Shown: positions 18,541 through 28,045, counted from the first letter of the stretch. The stretch: 64,000 nt of DNA from Fusibacter sp963666805 (GCA_963666805.2 CAXXWR010000006.1:62001-126000); one strand, 5' to 3'. Numbers and translations: made by a program. Notes: a model not told the origin generated them from the sequence alone.

Positions 18541-21008
18541 CAAAGATCAGCGAAAAGCTTCCCCTGCTGTTAAGCAAGGTTGAAAAACCCGGGCGTTATA
18601 CCGGGAACGAGATCAATGTACGCAGTAAAAGCTGGGACGAGAACCCCTGTCGCGTATGTCTGGTCTATCCCGATTCGTATGAGGTCGGTATGCCCTTTAT
18701 TGGTTTTCAGATCATGTATCACATCATGAATGAGCATGAGGGTGTTTTGGCGGATCGTTCTTTTTCTCCGTGGGTCGATATGGAAGCACTGTTACGCGAG
18801 CACCATGTTCCAATGTTCTCTCTCGAGCAAAAGAGATCATTGAAAGAGTTTGACCTTGTGGGTTTTACACTTCAGTATGAAATGACCTATAGCAATATCC
18901 TCAATGCATTGGAACTTTCAGGTATCCCCATTAGAAACAAAGACCGGCAAGATAATGACCCCATTATTATCGCCGGTGGTTCTTGCGCTTTTAATCCGGA
19001 GCCATTGGCCGACTTCATTGATTTGTTTGTGATCGGTGACGCCGAAGAGGTTTCTTTAGAGATCGTTGATATAATAATGAAAGGAAAGAAAAGCGGCGTA
19101 TCTCGAAAAGATATGATCAGCACCTGTTCTATGCCGGGAAAAGGCGTGTATGCTCCCGATATATATGACCGTGAAAAAAACGGTCCCGTCAAGGCGGCGA
19201 AGATCAAGACCCTTGCATCGGAGAATTACAGCAATAAGCCCATTATCCCCTTGCTTGAAGTTTCTCAGGATCGTTTTGCTCTTGAGATCCAGCGCGGCTG
19301 TGGTGCCGGCTGTCGATTTTGCCATGCCGGAATTATCTACAGGCCGGTGCGAGAACGAGAAACGAAAGACCTGATTAAGCAAACAGAAGAAACACTGAGG
19401 AATACCGGCTATGAAGAACTGTCTCTTTTAAGTTTATCTACTTCGGACTATTCACAGCTGGAAAACTTGGTGGACGGTATTATCCCCACATGCGATGAAA
19501 ACAATATCGCCATATCCTTTCCGTCAATGCGTCTGGATTCTTTCAACATGAAGATCCTGGAAGCGGCGGGAGGAAGAAAACGAAGCGGACTAACCTTTGC
19601 CCCGGAAGCGGGAACACAGCGATTGCGTGATGTGATCAACAAGAACATCAGTGAAGATGATATATTCGCATCGGTCGACCTTGCACTTGAGCATGGTTTT
19701 AAAACACTAAAGTTTTATTTTATGGTCGGCCTGCCAACGGAAACCGATGAAGATCTGCAAGGTATTGTTGACTTGGTCAAAAAGATCTACGGGCGTGCGA
19801 AGTCTTATAAACACACCCAGATCAATGTCACACTGTCAAGCTTTATCCCCAAAGCACACACACCCTTTCAATGGGAAGAGCACGTTGCGCCCGAGGAACT
19901 TGAGCGGCGGATATATTTTATCCGAAATCAATTAAAATTCCCGGGACTGAAGATCATGCATCGGAACCCACAGTTCTCGATCTATGAAAGTATTATGTCA
20001 AGGGGTGACAGATCGGCTGGAGACATTCTATATTCTGCATGGAAGAAAGGCGCGCGTTTTGATGCTTGGTCTGAACATTTTGATCAGGCGGCCTGGGATG
20101 AGGCAATTGCGGAAAGTGGCAAAAACCTGCATGATATGATCGGTGCAAAGGATCGCAAAGCACCGCTTCCTTGGTCCTTTGTTTCTACGGGAGTCGAGGA
20201 AGATTTCTTGCGCGAAGAAATGGAGAAGGCCGAAAGAGGCGAAACGACGCAAGATTGTCGAGTTCACTGTAGCACCTGCGGCCTATGTAATAAATCCTTG
20301 AAGACATTGATCGCAAACAAAGCACCGGTTGAAAAGCAGGCAAAAATAACAGCTATGACCGATCCGCATCCTCCGATCTATTATACTCTTCGCTTGCAAC
20401 TTGAAAAAAAAGGCATGATGAGATATATCTCTCATCATGATTTTTTACGAATGATCTATCGGGTATGCAATATTCTTAAATGGCCCTTGAGATTTACTCA
20501 GGGCTATAATCGACGTCCGAGAATTGCCGCCGGCTACCCTATTCCCATGGGATTTGACGCTGGCAACGAAACGCTGGATATTTTACTGAACGAAACAGTC
20601 GAAACGCCCACGCACGCATTGAACTCTGTGTTACCTGAAGGCATTAAAGTTCTGCGTTCGGACATAAAAGAAGGTAAACGACCATCCATCATGGACAACA
20701 CGACCGAGTTGGAATACAGGTTTCATTTTCTCGAGGAATATGAGCACGAAAAAACAAAAGCACATCTTGTCAACTTGTTGAAAAAAGATGAAATTCCAAT
20801 TGATAGAAAAGCAAAAAAGGGCGGCACGAAAACAATAGACCTTAAACCATTCATTAAATCTTGGGAGATAAGGGAAAATGAACTAAGAGTCTGTTATAAG
20901 GTAATTAATTCACAAACGGGGAGGCCGGATGAATTTCTAAAACTGGCTTTTAATGAAAATATCCCCTATTTTATCGGCGAACGTAAATTCGCCACAGTTA
21001 AGGAATAA
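18537..21008 (+). CDS. Radical SAM protein fused to a DUF2344 domain
   Basis: Start at ATG 18,537, overlapping the KtrA stop, giving 823 residues. The N-terminal 190 residues resemble a B12-binding-like alpha/beta domain (VCLVYPDSYEVGMPFIGFQI). The radical SAM cluster motif is CGAGCRFC with Cys255, Cys259 and Cys262. The C-terminal about 230 residues (YYTLRLQLEKKGMMRYISHHDF, split; FTQGYNRRPRIAAGYPIPMG) match the DUF2344 family. In many bacteria these two parts are adjacent genes or one fusion upstream of RNase E/G, as here. The reaction is not established; RNA modification is often suspected from the linkage. Confidence 0.88.
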   Translation: MTKISEKLPLLLSKVEKPGRYTGNEINVRSKSWDENPCRVCLVYPDSYEVGMPFIGFQIMYHIMNEHEGVLADRSFSPWVDMEALLREHHVPMFSLEQKRSLKEFDLVGFTLQYEMTYSNILNALELSGIPIRNKDRQDNDPIIIAGGSCAFNPEPLADFIDLFVIGDAEEVSLEIVDIIMKGKKSGVSRKDMISTCSMPGKGVYAPDIYDREKNGPVKAAKIKTLASENYSNKPIIPLLEVSQDRFALEIQRGCGAGCRFCHAGIIYRPVRERETKDLIKQTEETLRNTGYEELSLLSLSTSDYSQLENLVDGIIPTCDENNIAISFPSMRLDSFNMKILEAAGGRKRSGLTFAPEAGTQRLRDVINKNISEDDIFASVDLALEHGFKTLKFYFMVGLPTETDEDLQGIVDLVKKIYGRAKSYKHTQINVTLSSFIPKAHTPFQWEEHVAPEELERRIYFIRNQLKFPGLKIMHRNPQFSIYESIMSRGDRSAGDILYSAWKKGARFDAWSEHFDQAAWDEAIAESGKNLHDMIGAKDRKAPLPWSFVSTGVEEDFLREEMEKAERGETTQDCRVHCSTCGLCNKSLKTLIANKAPVEKQAKITAMTDPHPPIYYTLRLQLEKKGMMRYISHHDFLRMIYRVCNILKWPLRFTQGYNRRPRIAAGYPIPMGFDAGNETLDILLNETVETPTHALNSVLPEGIKVLRSDIKEGKRPSIMDNTTELEYRFHFLEEYEHEKTKAHLVNLLKKDEIPIDRKAKKGGTKTIDLKPFIKSWEIRENELRVCYKVINSQTGRPDEFLKLAFNENIPYFIGERKFATVKE

Positions 21009-21009
21009 A

Positions 21010-22500
21010 ATGAAAAGAAATATATACATTTCAGAAACACCTCTCGAATCTAGGATCGCCATCATGGAAGACAAGCAATTGGTGGAGTTCTATATCGAAA
21101 CCCCTGAGGATGTATCTACCGTTGGTAATGTTTACTTTGCCACCATAGAGAACATCCAACACGGCATGCATGCCGTTTTTATGAATATCGGCTGCGAACA
21201 AAATGGTTTTCTTGGTTTCTCAGAAATAAAAGACTATATCATATTTGAGAACGGTTCGCTAAGAAAACGGACCTTTAATGATGCAAAAGATCTTAAAAAA
21301 GGTCAACAGATCTTGGTGCAGGTCGTAAAAGACGCCTACGCAAACAAAGGCCCCCGGCTAACGACAGACATAGCCATCCCCGGCCGGTTTGCCGTTTTGA
21401 CCCCCTTTCATGATGCTGTGGGTATCTCAAAAAAGATCCGGAATTACAAGCATCGCGCAAAATTGAAAGAGATCGCGAAATCCATAAAACCGGAAGGTTT
21501 TGGGATCATCGTCAGGACGGTAGCGGACGGGAAAAAAGAAAAAGACATTAAACAGGATATGAAGCAGTTGCTGAATTCCTGGGATCAAGTGGTTTCGGCT
21601 GTAAAGGGCAGCGACCGAAAACCGATGATGGTTTATGAAAACGACAGCATGACATCTTCGGTTATTCGGGATATGTTCACAAAAGAGGTCGAATCGGTGA
21701 TCGTTGATAACCGACGAAAATTCAGGGCGATCCAAAACTATGTAAAAGATGTTGCCCCGGAATTGTCGGAACGCATTTTTTACCACAAAGATGGTTCTCT
21801 GTTCGGAGCATACCACATAACTGAAGAAACAGACAAGTTGTTGCGTCGCAAAGTTTGGTTGAAAAGCGGTGGACATCTTATTATTGACCATACCGAAGCC
21901 ATGTTCGTTATTGATGTTAACAGTGGCCGATACATTGGACATAAAGATCAAGAAAAGAACATTCTCAAAGTCAACCTTGAGGCAGCGGTGGAGATCGCGC
22001 GCCAGTTACGCCTTCGTGATATCAGCGGCTTGATCGTAATTGATTTTATTGACATGCAGATCCCGGAAAATAAAAAGGCACTGGTAAAGAAATTCAAAGA
22101 TGAACTTGCAAAGGATCGTGCCTCCGTTAGTGTTGCCGATCTGTCCCGATATGGTTTATTGGAAATGACGCGTGAGCGCATTAGGCTTTCGATCATGTTC
22201 TCGTTGTCGGATGAATGTCCCATGTGTCACGGTTATGGACGTATTCCCAGTAAAGAAAGTATGATCACAAAGATTGACAGCTGGGTGCGAAATTTCCGCC
22301 AGCATACACGGGAGCGCCGTGTTGAGCTTCAGGTTCACCCCCTCTTGTATGATTTTATTAAGGAAAACAAAAAAGTGTTGCGCAAAACACAATTTAAATA
22401 TACCATTAAAATTGATTTCGTCAAGAACGAGCAACTAAGCGTAGGTTCATTCCGCTTTATCCGAAAAAAGGACAGGCAGGATGTAACGAATATGTATTGA
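21010..22500 (+). CDS. rng: Ribonuclease E/G family protein
   Basis: Start at ATG 21,010, one base after the previous stop, giving 496 residues, the usual RNase G length. An S1 domain lies in the first 130 residues. The metal-binding aspartates are Asp302 in VIDVNSGR and Asp345 in LIVIDFIDM, and the zinc-link motif CPMC is at 403-406. It is an endonuclease for 5'-monophosphorylated RNA acting in rRNA maturation and mRNA decay. No long C-terminal degradosome tail is present. A strong terminator follows. Confidence 0.93.
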   Translation: MKRNIYISETPLESRIAIMEDKQLVEFYIETPEDVSTVGNVYFATIENIQHGMHAVFMNIGCEQNGFLGFSEIKDYIIFENGSLRKRTFNDAKDLKKGQQILVQVVKDAYANKGPRLTTDIAIPGRFAVLTPFHDAVGISKKIRNYKHRAKLKEIAKSIKPEGFGIIVRTVADGKKEKDIKQDMKQLLNSWDQVVSAVKGSDRKPMMVYENDSMTSSVIRDMFTKEVESVIVDNRRKFRAIQNYVKDVAPELSERIFYHKDGSLFGAYHITEETDKLLRRKVWLKSGGHLIIDHTEAMFVIDVNSGRYIGHKDQEKNILKVNLEAAVEIARQLRLRDISGLIVIDFIDMQIPENKKALVKKFKDELAKDRASVSVADLSRYGLLEMTRERIRLSIMFSLSDECPMCHGYGRIPSKESMITKIDSWVRNFRQHTRERRVELQVHPLLYDFIKENKKVLRKTQFKYTIKIDFVKNEQLSVGSFRFIRKKDRQDVTNMY

Positions 22501-22544
22501 TCGTGTTGGACAATCTGCAATTCCCGATCAGAGCATAAAGGATT

Positions 22545-22572
22545 AAACGGACAGCTTCGGCTGTCCGTTTTT
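22545..22572 (+). terminator. Terminator after the RNase G gene
   Basis: An 11-bp perfect stem AAACGGACAGC/GCTGTCCGTTT with a stable TTCG tetraloop runs into a T-rich stretch. Confidence 0.9.
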
Positions 22573-22686
22573 ATATCGCGATGTTCGGAGTTGAGTGTAT
22601 CCGGGTGGTGTTTTTTAAAACCAAGAGTCTTAGAATATATGTTTGACTATTTTACAAATGAATATGTGAACCCTCACTTTCTTTAG

Positions 22687-22700
22687 TTCACCATTCACCA
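22687..22700 (+). repeat. Heptanucleotide repeat, two TTCACCA units
   Basis: Two perfect units in tandem lie in the gap between the two convergent terminators. Confidence 0.5.
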
Positions 22701-22721
22701 CGTTTTACGAATGCTATACAA

Positions 22722-22750
22722 AACAAAAACGGGAGTAATTTACTCCCGTT
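22722..22750 (-). terminator. Terminator of the ppiD-like gene
   Basis: A perfect palindrome (AACGGGAG with CTCCCGTT) is followed on the minus strand by TTTTTGTTTTG. Confidence 0.85.
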
Positions 22751-22774
22751 CTTAATTCAATTATATAAAGCGAA

Positions 22775-24589
22775 TTAATTCAATCCAAAATCAACACGGT
22801 AATCTTTGATCTCTGCTTTATCTCTAAGATCTTTCATCCAATTTTCGTAAGCAGCCTGTTGTTTTTCTTCAAGAAGCACCTGTTGGATTTCTTCACGTTT
22901 TTCGGCATAAAGTTCTTCATCAAGGGCTGTACGGCCGGTTAATTGAATAAAAACAGACCCGTATCGACCCAGAGAGAAGGGCATAGAAACGGTATTGGTG
23001 GTCATACCGCGCATTACGTCGGCAAAAACCGGAGCCGAGCCAAGAGGATAGGGCAAATCATCAATGCTCGAGGTGAAACTTTTATATTCCAGGGCGGGGT
23101 TCTTTTCAGACAGTTCAAGCAAGGTTGCATTGCCATTCATAAACTCAGTATAGGCTTCATCAACAAGTTCTTTGCTTTTTTCAAGCTTCAGATCCATGCG
23201 GACAGCTCGCTCAACAGTAGCGCGAACATCTTCAAGGGGTATATAAGATTCTTCAACCACATCAATCAACTGGGCAACAACAATGGCTTTTTCGTTTTCA
23301 TATACTGTGCTTAGATCACCCACATTTGAACGATACGCCCATTTTGCAAGCGCGGGAAAATATCCAAGAGAGCCGAAGTAGGGGAATTCCTTGGAAAAGC
23401 CGCCATTTAAAGTGTCTAGTTCAGCTTCAACATTATCCAATGCTTTTTCAAAACCGTAGCTTTCGACATCTAAAACAAAAGCCTCAGCTTCGGTTGCGTA
23501 ATAATCATAGGTATTTACAGGGTCAATACGGCGGACAAGTAAAGAAATACGAGCCTGTTCAACATCGTTTTCTATTTTTTTGTCGGTGACTTTGATCAAG
23601 TGGAATTCATCATTAATGATAATCGGTTCAAGGATATCACCGGTTTTTGCAGAAAAAACAGGATTTTGATACTCTGGGCGAAGTTCATTTTTAGCAAACC
23701 AACCCATATCACCGCTTGCACCTTCGCCAAGATCTTCCGAGAAAATATTGGCAAGCTCATCAAAAGATTCACCTTCGACATTTCGCATCTTGATATCTTC
23801 AAGCTCAAACAGCACATCAGCTGTATCTTTTGAGGAAGGAACTTTGGGCCAGGACACATAGCGAATGCTTCTGGATTCATCTTTTTTATACATATCATCT
23901 TTGTTTTCATTATAATAATCGGTGATGTCTTCTTTATATACAGTAAACAAAGAATCAGGAAATAAATGAACGGGTGCCGCAAGATAATTTGCAGAGTAGA
24001 TCAATGATTCATCCGAAAACTTACGCAGAATCTCATTTTCATCTACAACAACAGATGAGGTGATCAGGTTGTTCAGTTTCTGATAGGGCAACACATTATC
24101 ACGAAGATAGCGTTCGATCTCTATCCATTCATTGCCCTGGGGGTTTCTAAGAACGTTCAGGTATTTGTTGTAATCAAACACGCCATCGGTCAAGAATACT
24201 TCCTGAGTCATTAAAAATTCCGGGGGATTCATTTCAAGATAATGATAAAGTTCTTCGTCGGAAACAGTGATATTCAGGCGTTCGATCTCTTGACGCCAAA
24301 GAACCTGTGAAACAACGGTCTCCCATGTTTGCTGAAGGACCATTTCGCTGGTGCGGGCGTCCAGCGTTATGCCTGCCGCACGATATTGTTCAAGTGCCTG
24401 GTTATATGTCTCATAAAAACTTTTGATCGTGATTTTTTCGCCATTCACCACGCCGACAATATCACGGTCCTTTGCAAAGGTGTCAAAGCCACCGGCGCCC
24501 CAGTTAAAAACAATGGTTATAACGAAAGCTGCGATAAGGATGATCATAATGACCCCCATTTTCTCGCGCATTTTATCCATAATTCCCAT
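22775..24589 (-). CDS. PpiD-like membrane-anchored peptidyl-prolyl isomerase
   Basis: A 604-residue protein with one N-terminal membrane anchor (IMIILIAAFVITIVFNWGAG, about residues 14-33), an N-terminal SurA-like helical domain and a parvulin domain at about 230-335 (GDMGWFAKNELRPEYQNPVFSA, split). The length and anchor match PpiD, a periplasmic foldase at the exit of the Sec translocon, although catalytic activity is weak or absent in some members. GGAG lies upstream of the ATG. It is monocistronic, with heptamer repeats just upstream. Confidence 0.87.
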   Translation of the reverse strand: MGIMDKMREKMGVIMIILIAAFVITIVFNWGAGGFDTFAKDRDIVGVVNGEKITIKSFYETYNQALEQYRAAGITLDARTSEMVLQQTWETVVSQVLWRQEIERLNITVSDEELYHYLEMNPPEFLMTQEVFLTDGVFDYNKYLNVLRNPQGNEWIEIERYLRDNVLPYQKLNNLITSSVVVDENEILRKFSDESLIYSANYLAAPVHLFPDSLFTVYKEDITDYYNENKDDMYKKDESRSIRYVSWPKVPSSKDTADVLFELEDIKMRNVEGESFDELANIFSEDLGEGASGDMGWFAKNELRPEYQNPVFSAKTGDILEPIIINDEFHLIKVTDKKIENDVEQARISLLVRRIDPVNTYDYYATEAEAFVLDVESYGFEKALDNVEAELDTLNGGFSKEFPYFGSLGYFPALAKWAYRSNVGDLSTVYENEKAIVVAQLIDVVEESYIPLEDVRATVERAVRMDLKLEKSKELVDEAYTEFMNGNATLLELSEKNPALEYKSFTSSIDDLPYPLGSAPVFADVMRGMTTNTVSMPFSLGRYGSVFIQLTGRTALDEELYAEKREEIQQVLLEEKQQAAYENWMKDLRDKAEIKDYRVDFGLN

Positions 24590-24644
24590 TTTCTACAATC
24601 TCCTATAAATAAACTAAATAAGCCCAGTAATATACATAGATAAC

Positions 24645-24681
24645 AAGGCAAAAGGCAAAAGGAAAAAGCAAAAGGCAAAAA
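24645..24681 (+). repeat. Heptanucleotide repeat, about five imperfect AAGGCAA units
   Basis: Two perfect AAGGCAA units are followed by degenerate AAGGAAA and AAGCAAA units and a further AAGGCAA shifted by one base. It lies upstream of the ppiD-like gene; the rest of the 24,590-24,823 gap shows no gene. Confidence 0.78.
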
Positions 24682-24823
24682 GAAGTATGGGGGTTCGGGG
24701 TACGTAGTATTGGGTTGAAATGTCCGGGCTTTGGGTTAATAATGAATATTAAGATGTAATGTGATTATCTAAAGCCGACACTCATAAATACACCCCCATT
24801 CCCGGACTTCGAACAACCACACA

Positions 24824-24853
24824 TAAAAAAAGGGCCCCGAAATTTCGGGGCCC
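24824..24853 (-). terminator. Terminator of the ferritin-superoxide reductase-rubrerythrin operon
   Basis: A perfect 22-bp palindrome (GGGCCCCGAAA and its complement) is followed by seven T residues on the minus strand. Confidence 0.9.
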
Positions 24854-24900
24854 ATGATATTCAAATAAATGGAACAGACAGACCTGCTCCGTAAAGTGAA

Positions 24901-25485
24901 TTAATAATTTTCGACCCAAAGTTCGAAGTATTTCTGGCCGTGGGCGCAGACCGGGCATACTTCCGGTGCTTCGATATCTTCAACGATATGACCGCAATTT
25001 TTGCAGATCCAAAGTACCTTACCGTCTTTTTTAAAGACCTCATGTTCTTTGACATTCTTTAAGAGCTTGCGATAACGGTCTTCGTGACGTTTTTCCACAA
25101 GTGCAACATTTCTGAATACATTTGCGATTTCGGGGTATCCCTCTTCGTCTGCAATATCAGCAAAGGAGGGGTATAGATCTTCCCATTCTTCCTGTTCGCC
25201 GTTTGCCGCGTATTCCAGGTTCTTGACCGTATCTGCCAGCCCCACGGGGTAACCGGCATTGATCTCAACCATGGATTCATTCATGCCATTGGCAAGCAGT
25301 TGTTTGTAGAACAGTTTTGCATGTTCTTTTTCGTTGTCGGCCGTTTCGGTAAAGATCTCCGCGATCTGAAGGAACCCTTCCTTCTTCGCTGCGGAGGCAT
25401 AATAGGTATAACGCATTCTTGCCTGACTTTCTCCGGCAAAGGATTTCATCAGGTTCTCACAGGTTTTACTGTCTTTGAATTCCAT
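24901..25485 (-). CDS. rbr: Rubrerythrin
   Basis: Start set at the second of two adjacent ATGs (25,485), which is 5 bp from AAGGAGG; the product is 194 residues. The N-terminal diiron four-helix domain shows ESQARMRYTYYASAAKKEG and DNEKEHAKLF, with the second half carrying EEGYPEIANVFRNVALVEKRHEDR. The C-terminal rubredoxin-like domain has two CxxC pairs (CKNCGH, CPVCAHG). It acts as a peroxide reductase in anaerobes. It is third in an operon after ferritin and superoxide reductase. Confidence 0.95.
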   Translation of the reverse strand: MEFKDSKTCENLMKSFAGESQARMRYTYYASAAKKEGFLQIAEIFTETADNEKEHAKLFYKQLLANGMNESMVEINAGYPVGLADTVKNLEYAANGEQEEWEDLYPSFADIADEEGYPEIANVFRNVALVEKRHEDRYRKLLKNVKEHEVFKKDGKVLWICKNCGHIVEDIEAPEVCPVCAHGQKYFELWVENY

Positions 25486-25495
25486 CATGTCCTCC

Positions 25496-25876
25496 TTAAG
25501 ATTCCCAAAGTCCGTGAATATTACACCATTCACGGGCCTTGACCACATCTTCCTTTTTTACAGGGAAAAATGCTTCCGGCGCATCACCGGGTTTCAGTTC
25601 GGCTTTCAGGACCATGGTTTCGGTATGCACTTCAATGAACTTGATCAAATGATCTTCGCCCATGGGGTGTGCCTGGTTTTGGCCGACTTTTACCAAAACA
25701 CCGCCCTCGACCTCTTCAACATAGGGGACATGTTTTTCAAGCGTCGAGTCTTCCGTTTTGGCTTCAAGTTTTTGCATCTTTTGGTTACAGCAAACCAGGG
25801 CAGATGCTCCCTCATTGTTGATTTCGATCACATTGCCACAAATGGGGCAATAATAGATCTCACGCAACTTTGTCAT
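25496..25876 (-). CDS. dfx: Desulfoferrodoxin (two-iron superoxide reductase)
   Basis: A 126-residue protein with the N-terminal desulforedoxin centre (YCPICGN and CC at about 29-30) and the superoxide-reducing Fe(His)4Cys site: EKHVPYVE, HPMGEDHLIKFIEVHT and CNIHGLW. It reduces superoxide to peroxide without producing oxygen, feeding rubrerythrin. AGGAGG precedes the ATG by 5 bp. It lies 14 bp after ferritin and 10 bp before rubrerythrin. Confidence 0.96.
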   Translation of the reverse strand: MTKLREIYYCPICGNVIEINNEGASALVCCNQKMQKLEAKTEDSTLEKHVPYVEEVEGGVLVKVGQNQAHPMGEDHLIKFIEVHTETMVLKAELKPGDAPEAFFPVKKEDVVKAREWCNIHGLWES

Positions 25877-25890
25877 ATGTACCTCCTAAT

Positions 25891-26400
25891 TTATTCTTCG
25901 GTTGGCGGAGTAAATATCCGCGTTGATAATTCTTTGTCCAGCATCAACAGACCATCACCGCGTCCCTTGACAAGATTAAGCTTATTGATAATGGTTTGAA
26001 ACGTATCTTCTTCTTCTACCTGTTCATCCACGTACCAGTTCAAAAAGCTTTTCGCGGCATGATCATTGACTTCAATAGCCATATCCATCAACTTATTGAT
26101 CAGGCTTGTAACCAGCATTTCATGTTTCAGGCTTTCTTCAAATACGGCATGGGGTGAATCGAATTCTACAGGCGGTTTTTCGATAGCGTCAAAGACAGCC
26201 CGACCACCGCGTTCGTTTAAATAATGATAGAATTTCATGGCATGAAAATGCTCTTCCTGGGCCTGCACTTCCATAAAATGTGCCATTCCGGAAAGGCCCA
26301 TATCTTCAAGATAGGCAGCCATGGCCATATAAAGGTATTCGGAATATAATTCTCGATTGATCTGGTAGTTTATCTGATCTTCCAATTTTTTATTGATCAT
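25891..26400 (-). CDS. ftn: Bacterial non-heme ferritin
   Basis: A 169-residue ferritin with the ferroxidase residues visible in INRELYSEYLYMAMAAY, QAQEEHFHAMKFYHYL and YVDEQVEEEDT. It stores iron as a 24-mer cage in the cytoplasm. AGGAGG is a few bases upstream. It is the first gene of the oxidative-stress operon. No clear PerR or Fur box could be read in the 160-bp upstream gap. Confidence 0.95.
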   Translation of the reverse strand: MINKKLEDQINYQINRELYSEYLYMAMAAYLEDMGLSGMAHFMEVQAQEEHFHAMKFYHYLNERGGRAVFDAIEKPPVEFDSPHAVFEESLKHEMLVTSLINKLMDMAIEVNDHAAKSFLNWYVDEQVEEEDTFQTIINKLNLVKGRGDGLLMLDKELSTRIFTPPTEE

Positions 26401-26560
26401 TTTGACCTCCTATTGTTTTCAATAATATACAACAATTATTCTTTTATGCAAAACCTCACTCAATCACATCCTATAAATAAAGTCAAATTCTAACATGTGT
26501 GGACTTTAAATAAAATATCGTTAAATTAAATGGTCAACCATCATATCAAAAAGGATAAAC

Positions 26561-27502
26561 ATGAAGATCGGTATCAGCACATGTTTACTTGGACATAAAG
26601 TACGATACGACGGGCAGCACAAGCTGGATCGTTTTTTGCGCGATGAACTGGGTCCCTATGTTGAATGGGTCTCCGTGTGTCCGGAAAGCGAATGCGGTTT
26701 GGGCATTCCCCGGGAAGCCATGCGTCTTGTCGGAAAAGACACGGAAAGCGCCCGGCTTTTTACGAATAAGACGTTCATTGACAAAACAGATCAAATGCTT
26801 GATTATACTTATCCAAAGCTTGACGAACTTGAAAAAGAAAAGCTAAGAGGATTTATTTTTAAAACAAAATCTCCGACATCCGGAATGCGGGGCGTAAAGA
26901 TATATACCGAAGCAGGTATGCCATCTCATCGGGGGGCGGGAATTTTTGCCCGGGAATTTATGAAGCGCTTTCCCAATATTCCGGTTGAAGATGAAGGACG
27001 ATTGCATGATGCTGCGATCCGGGAAAACTTTATTGAAACGATCTATGTTTATGATCGATGGTTAACATATTTGGAACAAGATAGAAGCACTGCCGGACTT
27101 ATGGATTTTCACGCGCGGCACAAATACTTGTTAATGTCTCATTCACCCGCCCTGCTTAAAGAACTGGGAAAGATCGTTGCTGCGATAAACAAACAAAACC
27201 ACTCAGAAAGCCTGGACGGATATGAAAGAACGCTTTTAGAGGCCCTTCGCCTAAAAGCAACGCCAAGCAAACACACGAATGTTTTGCATCATATCATGGG
27301 GTATTTTAAAAAGGTATTATCTTCGGACGAAAAGATTGAATTGCTTGAGGTGATAGAACGATATAGGAACAACCTCATTCCCCTGGTTGTTCCCCTTGTC
27401 CTGCTACAACACTATGTTAGAAAATATCGCGATCCGTATTTACTAAAACAGTGGTATTTACATCCGCATCCGGATGAATTGAAGCTAAGAAATCACGTGT
27501 AG
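26561..27502 (+). CDS. DUF523 and DUF1722 (YbgA-like) protein
   Basis: A 313-residue protein. The N-terminal half is DUF523 (STCLLGHKVRYDG, VCPESECGLGIPREAMRL) and the C-terminal half is DUF1722/YbgA (ARHKYLLMSHSP, the YFKKVLSSDEK region). The conserved cysteines suggest metal or cluster binding. The biochemical function is not established; relatives are linked to tRNA thiouridine handling and to photolyase-type genes. It is divergent from the ferritin operon and alone in its unit. Confidence 0.85.
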   Translation: MKIGISTCLLGHKVRYDGQHKLDRFLRDELGPYVEWVSVCPESECGLGIPREAMRLVGKDTESARLFTNKTFIDKTDQMLDYTYPKLDELEKEKLRGFIFKTKSPTSGMRGVKIYTEAGMPSHRGAGIFAREFMKRFPNIPVEDEGRLHDAAIRENFIETIYVYDRWLTYLEQDRSTAGLMDFHARHKYLLMSHSPALLKELGKIVAAINKQNHSESLDGYERTLLEALRLKATPSKHTNVLHHIMGYFKKVLSSDEKIELLEVIERYRNNLIPLVVPLVLLQHYVRKYRDPYLLKQWYLHPHPDELKLRNHV

Positions 27503-27615
27503 GTTTCTGTGACATAAAATTCGCACTGTAGAACACAGCTGCCCGTAATAAAATCCACCGCAAATTTACTTGATTTATGCATGACAATATTCACAGTTTC
27601 AAGATAATCAAAGTC

Positions 27616-27644
27616 TTGACAATGTAAAAAAAACGCATTATAAT
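27616..27644 (+). promoter_or_regulatory. Consensus sigma-70 promoter upstream of the acyl carrier protein gene
   Basis: Perfect TTGACA and TATAAT boxes with 17-bp spacing. The first start codon is about 146 bp downstream, leaving a long leader (about 27,651-27,790) in which I see no obvious riboswitch. The promoter is likely strong. Confidence 0.78.
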
Positions 27645-27790
27645 TCAATTCACTTAATAAATAGACGCTTGAACAATATCTGCAAACAAGATATTTTTAT
27701 TTTGAATAACGCAGGTATTAATTCATAAGCCCATGGTCGGATGATCAATGCGACCAATAACATTATTTCATACAAAGGAAAGGATGAAAT

Positions 27791-28036
27791 ATGGAAAAAG
27801 CTGAATTGACCTCAAGAGTGAAGAAAGTGATTGCACAGGTACTGGGAATTAGCGAGTCGGATATTTCCGATGATGCCAATTTCATTTTTGATCTGGGCGC
27901 TGATTCGATGCAAAGCTTGCAATTGGTAGCGGCATTTGAAGAAGAATTTGATATAGAAATGGAGGAAGATGAAGCGCTCGGGGTGCAAAGCGTCTCCGGG
28001 GCTGTAGAGTACATTGGCAAACTTGTGAATGCATAG
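27791..28036 (+). CDS. Acyl carrier protein
   Basis: An 81-residue acidic protein with the phosphopantetheine attachment motif DLGADSMQS; the Ser lies at about residue 38. The helical pattern matches ACP. It is not next to fatty-acid synthesis genes but 9 bp upstream of an ADP-forming acyl-CoA synthetase, which suggests a specialised acyl carrier role or simple co-expression. The start is supported by AAGGAAAGG upstream. Confidence 0.93.
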   Translation: MEKAELTSRVKKVIAQVLGISESDISDDANFIFDLGADSMQSLQLVAAFEEEFDIEMEEDEALGVQSVSGAVEYIGKLVNA

Positions 28037-28045
28037 GAGGCGTTC

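Noticed and set aside
24645..24681. AAGGCAA repeats as a CRISPR array
   Set aside because: The period is only 7 bp with no spacers and no cas genes.
26401..26560. PerR/Fur box upstream of the ferritin operon
   Set aside because: The A+T-rich stretch has partial symmetry only; no site close enough to either consensus could be read.
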